A stretch of 64,000 nt of DNA. Source: Pseudomonas chlororaphis (GTDB lineage Bacteria; Pseudomonadota; Gammaproteobacteria; Pseudomonadales; Pseudomonadaceae). Location: positions 1,271,001 through 1,335,000 of the forward strand of contig CP011020.1 of assembly GCA_001023535.1 (NCBI GenBank), written 5' to 3'. The position numbers and the translations under genes are program-made. Shown here piece after piece: positions 18,213 to 26,973 of this stretch. The first letter of the stretch is position 1; each line of letters opens with the position of its first letter. Under the pieces are notes generated by a model, which was not told where the DNA came from, did not search any database, and worked only from the letters and a program-made list of their open reading frames with translations.

Positions 18213-19169
18213 TCAAATGCCCAGCCGCAGGCGCCATTTTGCCAGCATGCTCAAGGGTGCACGAGGCCGCAGGGGCGGCTCCATTGTTTCAACGATTTTC
18301 TGGCCTATGCGGGCAAAACTGAACTGGTCCAGCGCCAACTGCTGGCCATTGCGCGCCACGCGTTTCGCCAACTCGGGATCGGCGCGCAGCCGGGCGAGCT
18401 TTTCCTGGAGCTGCGGGATGTCCTTGTACAAGACCACGTTGTGCATGTCTTGTAACCCCAGCGCGCGCGCCTCGTCGGCGCCCTGGTCAAAGGCCAGCAG
18501 CACGCAGCCACAGGCCATGGCCTCGAAGTTCTTGATCATGAACTCGCCCATGCCGACATCGGCACTGACGAAAAAGCGGATGCGATTGAGGGTCTCGCAG
18601 TACTCCTCGCCGGATTTGGTCCGGGTCACCACCAACGGCTCGACGCGTCCCAGCTCATCAAGCAGCGCCTTGCGGCCACTGTAGGCGACGCTGTTGGTGC
18701 TGCCGACGAAGGCCAGCTCGATATCCCGCTCCCGGCCCCGGTCCTGCAACAACGCCTGATCGTAGCCCTTGGGCACGAACACCGCGTCGAAGCCTTCGCC
18801 ACGCAAGCGTTCGGCGACCATGAAGCCGGAACTGATCACTCGCACCCAGGGCAGTTGCCGGTAATGCGCACTGAACTTGCCGGTGTACTTGCACGGGATG
18901 TAGTTCTGGTAGGCGTCGTGTTCGAGGATCACCAGGTTAGGGATCGTGCGGATGAAGGCGACCTGGCGGATTTCCTGCTTGAAGCGCAGGAAAAACACGA
19001 TCCGGTCATAGCGCGACACCTCCACGTGGTGGCGGAAGTATTTGCGCAGGTTGCGTTGCTCCTGGCTGTCGAGCCAGCGCAGGTCACACTCGCAATGAGC
19101 GGCCACGCCTTCGTAGAGTCGGTCCAGGATGGCCCGCTGCTCTTTCTGCACCAGAAATAGAACTTTCAT
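18213..19169 (-). CDS. Glycosyltransferase (Ssg/PA5001-like position)
   Basis: A 318-aa protein with a C-terminal glycosyltransferase domain: LAFVGSTNSVAYSGRK, then GMGEFMIKNFEAMACGCVLL, where the acidic Glu near the nucleotide site is kept. The start is the ATG at 19169 (MKVLFLVQKEQR) with GGAAGACG upstream; the frame extends 19 codons further but without family-like sequence. It is 84 nt downstream of dnpA on the same strand. In PAO1 the gene next to dnpA is the surface-sugar glycosyltransferase ssg, so this may be its orthologue, but I assign that by position only. Confidence 0.85.
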   Translation of the reverse strand: MKVLFLVQKEQRAILDRLYEGVAAHCECDLRWLDSQEQRNLRKYFRHHVEVSRYDRIVFFLRFKQEIRQVAFIRTIPNLVILEHDAYQNYIPCKYTGKFSAHYRQLPWVRVISSGFMVAERLRGEGFDAVFVPKGYDQALLQDRGRERDIELAFVGSTNSVAYSGRKALLDELGRVEPLVVTRTKSGEEYCETLNRIRFFVSADVGMGEFMIKNFEAMACGCVLLAFDQGADEARALGLQDMHNVVLYKDIPQLQEKLARLRADPELAKRVARNGQQLALDQFSFARIGQKIVETMEPPLRPRAPLSMLAKWRLRLGI

Positions 19170-19253
19170 CGTCTTCCTTGCGGCAGCGAACGACTTGATG
19201 GATGACCGGGGACACCGGCGCGCCATCGCGCACGGGCACCCCGCGTTGGGCCC

Positions 19254-20669
19254 TTACAGTCGCCAGAACAGTTCATGGCGACGCACAGCCTTGCGAAAGA
19301 ATTCGTTCTCGCCATACACGGAGCCCTTGCGCCCCGCCAACAGGCGTTGGATGCCACGACGCAGGCGGCGCTTGAACGGCGCGCGTGGCTGCAGGTCATG
19401 CATCATGCCCAGCGCCATGGCCTTGTCGCGCTGGTCGGCCAGCGCCAACGGCAGGCTGACCGGTTCCATTGGCCCGGCTGACTCGAAACACGGCGGCAAT
19501 GCAATGCCGCTACCGGCATCGCCCATGGGCCAGCGATCATTGTCATGCAGGTGATTGGCGTAGCCCAACACGGTGCCGGGCTGCCACTCCAGGCCTTCAA
19601 GGGCTTGCCGGACGGCATGATGGGCGCAGAGATGGTCGGGGTGTGGGTCCAGGGTCGGGTGCGGCAACACAATGACCTCGGGCCGCGCCATCAGCAACAA
19701 CGCGCGCAAGTCGGCCAGCAGGTTGTTCCAGGTCGGTGCACCGTCGGTATCGCCGGGCAGGACAACAGGGTTGAGCTGGCGCAACGGCCGCGTATCGCTC
19801 AGGTCTGCCTCACGAGACCCCTGGGGCTGGCTCGGCGCGGCCTGCATGGCCGCCAGTTGCAGGCAGAAGTAACCCAATTGCACGCAGTGCTCTTGCGGTA
19901 CCCCGGCCCAGCGCGGCACGGCGATGCTATCCCAGGCCCGCAGGCGCCCCTTGAGCCGCGCCGCCTCGACACGGTCCAGCCCCATCTGCTGATAATGCTC
20001 GGCTTCGATTTCACCGGCGGTCAACGTCACGATCCAGGCTTCGTCGGCCCGGCTGTACAACCCATAGGCCGCCAGTTCCGCATCGTCGGCATGGGGGGCG
20101 ATGACCATGACGCGCCGGTGCTGCAATTCAGGCGGCGTGAACGACCAGAGCGTCGGTTCGCCCAGCAAGCGGCAGAAACGCCCGCGCAGGCGCAACTCAC
20201 CGCGGGAAAGCGCAGGGCCCTGCTCGCTGAGGTTCAGGTAGCGCAGGCCGTTGACGCCGCGCTCGAACGTTTGCCGATCCGGGCAGTCGCCGCCCGACAG
20301 TTCGACGACCGGGTCGAAAAACCGCCCCAGCCAAGCACTCTTGACCTGCAAGCCGAGGACCAGCGTCGCACCATCGTCCAGGATAACCCCGTCATCCAGC
20401 CGCAGCCGACCGGCGTTCAGGTGCACCTTCGGTTGCTGGGTGAACGGCGGGAAGTTGTACTGGTAGTCGTCCTTGGGCGAGTAGAACAGATGGTCGGCGA
20501 ACCAGGCCTCATGGGCGACCCAGCCCAGCACCGCCAGCACCAGCGGCAGCCACCAGGCCACCAGCACGCCAAGCAGGACCAGCACCACCAGGGCAAGCAG
20601 CAACCCCACGCGCTTGTTGCGGCGGTGACGCTTGAGCAACTGCTGCTTGCGACTCATCGGTGGGTTCAT
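19254..20669 (-). CDS. dnpA: PIG-L family de-N-acetylase, membrane-anchored (DnpA)
   Basis: This 471-aa protein starts with a basic N-terminus and one or two hydrophobic helices (about 20-55), then a beta-rich segment, then a PIG-L/LmbE zinc deacetylase domain. The metal site APHADDAE starts near residue 190, and a second histidine motif reads HPTLDPHPDHLCAHH. The family hydrolyses N-acetyl groups from sugars. Its place beside mig-14 and the core glycosyltransferases matches dnpA in PAO1, which affects fluoroquinolone tolerance and is thought to act on LPS. The start at 20669 overlaps the mig-14 stop as ATGA. Confidence 0.85.
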   Translation of the reverse strand: MNPPMSRKQQLLKRHRRNKRVGLLLALVVLVLLGVLVAWWLPLVLAVLGWVAHEAWFADHLFYSPKDDYQYNFPPFTQQPKVHLNAGRLRLDDGVILDDGATLVLGLQVKSAWLGRFFDPVVELSGGDCPDRQTFERGVNGLRYLNLSEQGPALSRGELRLRGRFCRLLGEPTLWSFTPPELQHRRVMVIAPHADDAELAAYGLYSRADEAWIVTLTAGEIEAEHYQQMGLDRVEAARLKGRLRAWDSIAVPRWAGVPQEHCVQLGYFCLQLAAMQAAPSQPQGSREADLSDTRPLRQLNPVVLPGDTDGAPTWNNLLADLRALLLMARPEVIVLPHPTLDPHPDHLCAHHAVRQALEGLEWQPGTVLGYANHLHDNDRWPMGDAGSGIALPPCFESAGPMEPVSLPLALADQRDKAMALGMMHDLQPRAPFKRRLRRGIQRLLAGRKGSVYGENEFFRKAVRRHELFWRL

Positions 20670-21562
20670 ACGGTAAAGACCGGCACAGGGTTGCACCAGC
20701 GATCCTTGTATTCGCGGTCCGCGCGGCCGAAGGAAAAACGCAACGGCTTGCCCGCGGCCCGGGCATGTTCCCAGGCACTTTGGGTGTTGAGGAAACTCAA
20801 TACGCTGCCGGGGCTGAATTCACGGGTCTGCGGATCGACGCCACCGTTGATGTACTCGACGCTGATCCACTCGGGTGCTTCCACGCGGTACACCAGTTGA
20901 ATGGCGATCGGCGCATCATTGAGGAAAATCACCGAACCGATCAGCCACTCGCGCAATAACTCGATCACCTCGCCCATGCGCTCGGCCCCGGTGGCCGCAA
21001 AGCCCCAGCGACGCAGGAACAGATCGCAATAGATCGAGGCCAGGTCCGCACTGGAAAACGCTTCGACAGGTCGTACCACACCGCCCGCCTCTTCCAGCAG
21101 ACGCAGCTCACGGCGCTGGTTGTAGCGAAATTTCTTGGACAGCTCTTCCGGCGTGCGCGCCATGGCCAGCTGTTCCGACTGCAACTTCAAGCCACTGAAG
21201 CGGCCCTCATTGAGCGCCGACAAATAGCGCGCGCGATGGCGCAGGGGCGCCTGGGCATCAGGGGCCGCCGGCAGAATCAGCTCGGCGTTGCCCAGGTCGA
21301 ACAGGCCCTTTTTGCCGTTGCGCTTGAGCACGTCCTTGGACAACGCCAGGTCTTGCCCCCAGGTCGCAATGGCCGCCTTGAGGTCGCCATCGTGTTCGTA
21401 GGCCAGGTAGCGCACGGCAATCCCGGCCAGGCCTGCCAGGCGTTCGACCACGAGTGGATGGGTGGCGACGCTGCCGCCGTAGCGGTGCCAGGCCTGGGCG
21501 TAGATCGACGCGTCTACAGCCGTCCAGCCGCGCTCGCGCCAGCCTTGGAATCGGTTGAGCAT
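20666..21562 (-). CDS. mig-14: Mig-14 family protein (GNAT/FemAB-like)
   Basis: A 298-aa protein of the Mig-14 family, linked in Salmonella and P. aeruginosa to resistance against antimicrobial peptides. It has an acyltransferase-like fold: ELSKKFRYNQRRELRLLEEAG in the first half is FemAB-like, and FSPGSVLSFLN plus LRFSFGRADREYKDRW closes the second. The start is the ATG at 21562 (MLNRFQGWRERG), which overlaps the wapH stop by one base (TGATG). A longer frame to 21790 lies inside wapH. It sits between wapH and dnpA as in PAO1. A role in modifying or protecting the envelope fits, but its reaction is not known to me. Confidence 0.83.
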   Translation of the reverse strand: MLNRFQGWRERGWTAVDASIYAQAWHRYGGSVATHPLVVERLAGLAGIAVRYLAYEHDGDLKAAIATWGQDLALSKDVLKRNGKKGLFDLGNAELILPAAPDAQAPLRHRARYLSALNEGRFSGLKLQSEQLAMARTPEELSKKFRYNQRRELRLLEEAGGVVRPVEAFSSADLASIYCDLFLRRWGFAATGAERMGEVIELLREWLIGSVIFLNDAPIAIQLVYRVEAPEWISVEYINGGVDPQTREFSPGSVLSFLNTQSAWEHARAAGKPLRFSFGRADREYKDRWCNPVPVFTV

Positions 21563-22692
21563 CAGGCCCTCGGCGCCAGTTCGATGACTTGAGGCAAGCG
21601 CCAGAAGGTGTCGCGTACGGCGCGGTCCGAAAAGCGTTCGCGCAAACGGTCGAACATCAACTCGGCACACTGGCGACGCTGGTGCTCGTCCATGGCCGCC
21701 AGGTGTTGCAGCCCCTGGGCCATGTGCTCGGCATCGCCCAACGGGAACAGGATGCCCACGCCTTCGACCACTTCCTTCGCGCCGCCGCACGCCGTGGCCA
21801 GCAGCGGAACGCCGGCGGCCATGGCTTCGAGCAGCACCATGCCGAATGGCTCATGGTCGGAACTCAGGGCAAACACATCGAACGCACGGAAATAACGCCG
21901 CGCCTCGGGCACCTGGCCAAGCAGCAGCACGCGGTCGGCAATGCCCAACTCCAGCGCCAGCGCCCGGAGGTCCTGCTCCAGGCGGCCCTTGCCGAGGATC
22001 GCCAACTGGCTGTTGGCCGGCAGATACGCCAGCGCGGCGGCAAAGCCACGCAGCAACGTAGCCTGGTCCTTGTCCGGGTGCAGGCGACCGACGTTGCCGA
22101 CAATCCAGGCGTCCTTGTCCAGCCCCAGAGTCTGCCGCGCGTCATCCCGGGCAAGCAGGGCTGCCTGTGAGGCTTGAAGGTCGATGCGGTTGTAGAGGGT
22201 CTGGATCCGGGCCGCCGGCCATGCCGGCAAGCAGCGGCGCATGTCGTCACGCACCGCATCGGAAACCCCGAGCAGACTCAGGCGCTTGCGAAAAAGATGG
22301 GCGAACAGCCGGCGCGTACGCCGCTGGTAGTCACCAAAGGCGTGGTGCACGCCGATCACCGGCAGGCGGGTGCCCAGTAGGGCGATGTAAATGGGTTTGA
22401 AGCGATGGGCAATGCAGAAACTGAAATTGCGCGACGCGGCGATCTTGCGCAGGTCGGCGATGGCGCCCAGCTTCAGGCCGCGAACAGCGCTGGAGCTGTA
22501 CTCCATGAACAGCACCTCGTCCGAGGCGCAACCGGCGGCGACCTGTGCATCCGCCGCCCCCGTCAGAAACACCGTGGTCACGCGATAGCCGGTGCCGGCG
22601 AACAAGCTGGCGTATTGACGGGCACAGTCGAGGAACGGCCCGTCATAGCCGTGGCAGAACTGCAGCACATGTCGCTCAGCCGAGCGTGTCAT
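21562..22692 (-). CDS. wapH: LPS core glycosyltransferase (WapH-like)
   Basis: A 376-aa GT-B, GT4-type glycosyltransferase. The C-terminal domain has VGNVGRLHPDKDQATLLRGF, and the nucleotide-sugar site is SSDHEPFGMVLLEAMAAGVP (EX7E-type motif). It overlaps the carbamoyltransferase gene by 17 nt and mig-14 by 1 nt, so it is in the same operon. In PAO1 the gene between the core carbamoyltransferase and mig-14 is wapH, proposed to add a glucose to the core. Sugar and linkage cannot be read here. Confidence 0.85.
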   Translation of the reverse strand: MTRSAERHVLQFCHGYDGPFLDCARQYASLFAGTGYRVTTVFLTGAADAQVAAGCASDEVLFMEYSSSAVRGLKLGAIADLRKIAASRNFSFCIAHRFKPIYIALLGTRLPVIGVHHAFGDYQRRTRRLFAHLFRKRLSLLGVSDAVRDDMRRCLPAWPAARIQTLYNRIDLQASQAALLARDDARQTLGLDKDAWIVGNVGRLHPDKDQATLLRGFAAALAYLPANSQLAILGKGRLEQDLRALALELGIADRVLLLGQVPEARRYFRAFDVFALSSDHEPFGMVLLEAMAAGVPLLATACGGAKEVVEGVGILFPLGDAEHMAQGLQHLAAMDEHQRRQCAELMFDRLRERFSDRAVRDTFWRLPQVIELAPRA

Positions 22693-24433
22693 AAGCGTCC
22701 ACGCCGTCTTTGACCACCAGAATGTCTTCCATGATCAGGTACTGCAGGTCGGAACCATAAAACATGTTCAACGCATCGGTCGGCGAGCAAATCATCGGCT
22801 CTCCACGACGGTTGAGCGAGGTGTTCAGGGACACGCCGTTGCCGGTCAGCACTTCCAGGGCCTTCATCATGTCGTAGTAGCGCGGGTTGTATTCGCGCTT
22901 GAGCACCTGGGCCCGGGAAGTGCCGTCTTCATGGACGACTTCCGGCACGCGGGTTTTCCATTCCTCGGCCACTTCGAACGTGAAGGTCATGAACGGCGCC
23001 GGGTGGTCGACCTTGATCATCTGCGGTGCAACGGTGTCGAGCATCGACGGGCAGAAAGGCCTCCAGCGCTCGCGGAACTTGATCTGCTCGTTGATCCGGT
23101 CGGCCACGCCGCTGGCGCTTGGGCAACCGATGATCGAACGACCGCCCAAGGCCCGTGGACCGAACTCCATGCGCCCCTGGAACCAGGCCACCGGGTTGCC
23201 GTCGACCATGATCTTGGCGATGCGCTCCGGGGTGTTGTCGATCTTGCGCCATGTCGGCTTGCTCGGATGACGAGCGCACGCGGCGATCACGTCTTCGTTG
23301 CTGTAGGCCGGGCCGAGGTAGACGTGTTCCATCTTCTCCACCGGCACGCCACGGGCATGGGACACGTAGGCCGCCGCGCCCACCGCGGTGCCGGCGTCGC
23401 CGGAAGCCGGTTGCACGAACAGTTCCTTGACGTCGTCGCGGGCGATGATCTTCTGGTTGAGCTTGACGTTCAGCGCGCAGCCGCCAGCGAACGCCAGCTT
23501 GCCGGTTTCCTTGAGCACGTCGCCCAAGTAGTGGTCGATCATCTGCAGCGCGAGCTTCTCGAACAGCGCCTGCATGCTGGCAGCGTAGTGAATATATGGC
23601 TCGTCGGCGATGTCGCCTTCACGTTTCGGGCCGAGCCATTCGATCAGCTTCGGCGAGAAGTAGAAGCCCTTGCCCTTCTCTTTATAGCGGCGCAGGCCGA
23701 TCACGTTGGCGTAGTCGGTGTTGATCACCAGCTCGCCGTTCTCGAACGAGGCCAGGCGCGAGAAATCGTACTTGGTGGCGTCGCCATACGGCGCCATGCC
23801 CATGACCTTGAACTCACCGTCGAGCATTTCAAAGCCCAGGAATTCGGTGATCGCGCCATACAGGCCGCCGAGGGAATCCGGGTCGTAGAATTCCTTGATC
23901 TTGTGGATCTTGCCGTTTTCGCCGTAGCCAAAGAACGTGGTTGCGTATTCGCCTTTGCCGTCGATGCCCAGGATCGCGGTTTTTTCCTGGAAACCCGAGC
24001 AGTGATAGGCGCTGGAAGCGTGGGCCAGGTGGTGCTCGACCGGCTCGATCTTGATCTTTTTCGGATCGAAGCCCAGTTGCTCCAGGCACCAGACGATCTT
24101 GCGGCGATAGCGCTTGTAGCGACGGTTACCCATCAAGATCGCGTCGAGGGCACGGTCCGGGGCGTACCAGTAGCGTTTGGCGTAGTGCCAGCGCGCTTCG
24201 CCGAACAGGCTGATCGGGGCGAAGGGGATCGCCACCACATCGACGTCGGACGGTTTGATACCGGCCTGTTCCAGACAGAACTTCGCCGACTCGTAGGGCA
24301 TGCGGTTCTTTGCATGTTTATCGCGTACGAAGCGCTCTTCCTCGGCCGCCGCGATCAGCTTGCCGTCGATGTACAGCGCTGCGGAAGGATCATGGCTAAG
24401 GGCGCCGGACAGGCCAAGAATCGTCAATGCCAC
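22676..24433 (-). CDS. wapO: Core LPS O-carbamoyltransferase (NodU/TobZ family)
   Basis: A 585-aa carbamoyltransferase that uses carbamoyl phosphate and ATP to carbamoylate a sugar hydroxyl, in Pseudomonas heptose II of the inner core. The Kae1/TsaD-like N-terminal domain has SGALSHDPSAAL, the histidines of VEHHLAHASSAYH and GIDGKGEYATTF. The C-terminal domain has FQGRMEFGPRALGGRSI and NEQIKFRERWRPFCPSML. The start codon is GTG, with AGAGG upstream. It heads the unit wapO-wapH-mig-14-dnpA. The 327-nt gap upstream (24434-24760) holds a REP pair. Confidence 0.92.
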   Translation of the reverse strand: MALTILGLSGALSHDPSAALYIDGKLIAAAEEERFVRDKHAKNRMPYESAKFCLEQAGIKPSDVDVVAIPFAPISLFGEARWHYAKRYWYAPDRALDAILMGNRRYKRYRRKIVWCLEQLGFDPKKIKIEPVEHHLAHASSAYHCSGFQEKTAILGIDGKGEYATTFFGYGENGKIHKIKEFYDPDSLGGLYGAITEFLGFEMLDGEFKVMGMAPYGDATKYDFSRLASFENGELVINTDYANVIGLRRYKEKGKGFYFSPKLIEWLGPKREGDIADEPYIHYAASMQALFEKLALQMIDHYLGDVLKETGKLAFAGGCALNVKLNQKIIARDDVKELFVQPASGDAGTAVGAAAYVSHARGVPVEKMEHVYLGPAYSNEDVIAACARHPSKPTWRKIDNTPERIAKIMVDGNPVAWFQGRMEFGPRALGGRSIIGCPSASGVADRINEQIKFRERWRPFCPSMLDTVAPQMIKVDHPAPFMTFTFEVAEEWKTRVPEVVHEDGTSRAQVLKREYNPRYYDMMKALEVLTGNGVSLNTSLNRRGEPMICSPTDALNMFYGSDLQYLIMEDILVVKDGVDAYDTLG

Positions 24434-24607
24434 AGGGTCTAGCCTCTTTTCTGCATACGGGCGACAAGCGCCGCGAAAAATGAATGTGCCGCTCGCCGGG
24501 GCGTAGGGCAGCTAAAGGGCGGGATTATAGCGTAAAAGCGCGGGTAAGCCTCTAGCGGTGAATGGCAGGCGTCCATCCAGCCTATTGAGCTGGCTAAGCG
24601 TCGCATC

Positions 24608-24738
24608 CGTGGCGAGGGAGCTTGCTCCCGCTCGGCTGCGCAGCAGTCGTAGAGTCTGCCCAGTTTTTTCTGGCGCACCGTGCCGACTGGCTTTGGGGCT
24701 GCTGCGCAACCCAGCGGGAGCAAGCTCCCTCGCCACGG
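24608..24738. repeat. Inverted pair of REP-like palindromes, GGCGAGGG family
   Basis: CGTGGCGAGGGAGCTTGCTC at the left and GAGCAAGCTCCCTCGCCACG at the right form a 131-bp inverted pair with internal hairpin sequence (CTGCGCAGCAG; GGGGCTGCTGCGCAACCC). It lies between the two minus-strand LPS transcription units. Confidence 0.8.
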
Positions 24739-24760
24739 GTTCGCCGACTGGTTCATTGGT

Positions 24761-26221
24761 TTACAGAACGGGCGAGCTGCTATCGATCGTCTGCGGCAAC
24801 CGCTGGTCGATCAGCCGATGCAACGCACTGTCCTGCGGCCAATTGCGCATGAAGCGGGCGCGGTCGCGGGCGTAGGCCTGGGCGAAGCTGGCGTGGGTGC
24901 GGTGCTGGCACATCGAGTCGAGGTCGATCAGGGCCCAGCGGTCGTGCTGCCAGAACAGGTTATGCCCCTTGAGGTCACCGTGGCTGATGCGCTCGCGGAT
25001 CAGGCTGGCGAACAACTGGTCCAGCGCCAGCAGCTCGGGCTCGGGCGCGTCGCCGTTGTCGATGTACGGCGCGAAGCGTTCGATGATGTCTGGCCCCGAC
25101 AGGTGCTCGGTCACCAGGTAAGCGCCCCGGCGCAGCCACAGGAAACGCTTCTCCAGCAATGCCAGGGGCTTGGGCGTGGCGATGCCGAGGAACGCCAGTC
25201 GATGGCCTTCGCGCCAGGAATGCCAGGCCCGGCTGGGGCGCCAGAAGCGCTTGAGCCAATGGGCCAGGTTCTTGATGTTGTAGCGCTTGATCACCAGGAC
25301 CCGGCCATCCACTTCGACCTTGCCGACGCTCGCCGCCCCACCGGTCTTGTACAGGTGGCCCTGGTCAAGCAAGGCGTCCGCACGCTCCAACACCGGCAGC
25401 ATCGCCGCCTCTTCGTCTCGCCGGATCGCCCGCAGGCCGAAGGGCCCGCGTTGCACACTGAACAGGCTGCATTCGCGCCCGACCTTGTCCAGGAAGTCTT
25501 TCAGGCGCCAGGCCTGCACCTTGTCGATCTGTTTTTGCAGCGCTTCCATGGGCAGCGCGTGTTCGGCGTTGCCAAGCAGGTAATGCACCAACAGCTCTTC
25601 GGTGAACGGTTCGAGGGACTTGGGCAACTGGGCGAAGAACACCCCCAGGTTCTCCAGCACTTTTTGCCGAGACAACGGCTGCCCGGGCGTTTCGGCACGG
25701 ATGCCGGCGCCATCGATCAGGTAGAGCTGGCCGCCGTGGCGCAGCAGGTTGTCCAGGTGCAGGTCTTCCTGCCACAGCCCTTTGCCGTGCAGTTGCGCAA
25801 TCGCACCCAGGGCCTCGGCCAGTACCGTCGCCTGTTCGTCGGCCAGCAAGGGCAGCGGCTCGACCTGTTTCCAGGCGTCCCCCAGGCTCTCGGCGCCTTC
25901 GAGCAATTCGAACAGCAGCCAGCCGCCCTCGCCGTCCTTCAGGCCATCGGCCAACAACAACGGCGTCGTCAACCCCTGCTCGGCCAACAAGCGCACGCCT
26001 TGCAGTTCCCGCTGGAAGTGCCGGGGCGCCTTGCTGCCCACCAGCAGCTTGGCCAGCACCGGCCGACCGCGCCAGATACCGGCACCGACGTAACGCTGCC
26101 CCGGCAACACCCGCAACAACGACAGCAACTGCAATTGCGCCGGGCCGGCGGCATCGGCCAGTTCCAGGCTCAAAGGCAGGGCTGGGCGGCGACCGGCGCT
26201 CTTCAATTCGGACAACTGCAT
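24761..26221 (-). CDS. Two-domain LPS kinase-like protein (PA5006-like)
   Basis: A 486-aa protein with two tandem kinase-like domains. The first has a catalytic loop QEDLHLDNLL and a metal site LYLIDGAGI. The second has the canonical HGDLKGHNLF followed by ALIDLDSM. The start is the ATG at 26221, overlapping the wapQ stop by one base; the upstream frame lies inside wapQ. It is the last gene of the waaF-to-kinase operon. PAO1 carries a similar kinase after wapQ. The protein probably phosphorylates an inner-core heptose or supports the other kinases; which domain is active is not known. Confidence 0.87.
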   Translation of the reverse strand: MQLSELKSAGRRPALPLSLELADAAGPAQLQLLSLLRVLPGQRYVGAGIWRGRPVLAKLLVGSKAPRHFQRELQGVRLLAEQGLTTPLLLADGLKDGEGGWLLFELLEGAESLGDAWKQVEPLPLLADEQATVLAEALGAIAQLHGKGLWQEDLHLDNLLRHGGQLYLIDGAGIRAETPGQPLSRQKVLENLGVFFAQLPKSLEPFTEELLVHYLLGNAEHALPMEALQKQIDKVQAWRLKDFLDKVGRECSLFSVQRGPFGLRAIRRDEEAAMLPVLERADALLDQGHLYKTGGAASVGKVEVDGRVLVIKRYNIKNLAHWLKRFWRPSRAWHSWREGHRLAFLGIATPKPLALLEKRFLWLRRGAYLVTEHLSGPDIIERFAPYIDNGDAPEPELLALDQLFASLIRERISHGDLKGHNLFWQHDRWALIDLDSMCQHRTHASFAQAYARDRARFMRNWPQDSALHRLIDQRLPQTIDSSSPVL

Positions 26222-26973
26222 CAGCGGGTTTCCTTGTGGCTGCGCCGGGCGGTCAGGCGGGTCAACCAATTGTCCACCAGCGCGGCGTCCTGGGGCTGAT
26301 CCAGGTAAGTGGACAGCAACTGGCGAACTTCGCCTTCATTCCAGACGGACGCGCGCCGCAGCAAGGGTTCGAGGTCCTTGACCCGATCGCGTTGGCCGAA
26401 CAGCAGCGGCCGGGTCTTTTCCAGGTCGATCAGTTGCGCCTGATAGCCGCTGGCGGTGGCTTGCAGGAAGATGTGCTTGGGGTAGAAGCAGCCATGCACC
26501 TGGCGCATGCCGTGCAGGCGCCGCGCCAATTGGCCGCAAGCCTGCAGGATGGTGGTGCGCTGCGCTGCCGTGAGGCTCGGCCAGCGTTGCAAGAGAGAAT
26601 CCAGGTCATCCCAGCCGTCCAGGGCCCGCGTCAGCAGGATCGCCCGCACTTGGCCGTCAACCTTGCGCTGACCGTAGAACACCGCCTGCAACGCCGGGAT
26701 TCCCAACTCGCGATAACGACTGATATTGCGAAACTCCCGGGAGAAACTCGGCTCGCCAAACGGGTGCGACAGCGTGCGCGTCAGGTAGTTGTTCTGACGC
26801 TTGAGGTAATACCCCTGGCCCTCCAGGTCCAGCCGGAACACGCTGCTCCAGCCCTCGCCCGAGGTGTTGGGTTCGTCCACCGCGTCCAGTTGCCGCGCCC
26901 AAAGCGCATCAAAGCTGTCCAGGCCGTGACGCTGCAGCAGCGCACGGTCTTCAGCGGCCAGGAAATCAGTCAT
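26221..26973 (-). CDS. wapQ: LPS core heptose kinase family protein WapQ (InaA-type)
   Basis: A 250-aa member of the lipopolysaccharide kinase/InaA family. The N-lobe lysine is in YYLKRQNNYL. The catalytic-loop region is HGCFYPKH (160-167), where Cys162 stands in the place of the usual catalytic Asp; the metal-binding Asp183 in LIDLEKT is present. It overlaps wapP by 4 nt (ATGA) and the two-domain kinase by 1 nt. Neighbours and size match PAO1 wapQ. It may use a different catalytic arrangement or be non-catalytic. Confidence 0.88.
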   Translation of the reverse strand: MTDFLAAEDRALLQRHGLDSFDALWARQLDAVDEPNTSGEGWSSVFRLDLEGQGYYLKRQNNYLTRTLSHPFGEPSFSREFRNISRYRELGIPALQAVFYGQRKVDGQVRAILLTRALDGWDDLDSLLQRWPSLTAAQRTTILQACGQLARRLHGMRQVHGCFYPKHIFLQATASGYQAQLIDLEKTRPLLFGQRDRVKDLEPLLRRASVWNEGEVRQLLSTYLDQPQDAALVDNWLTRLTARRSHKETR

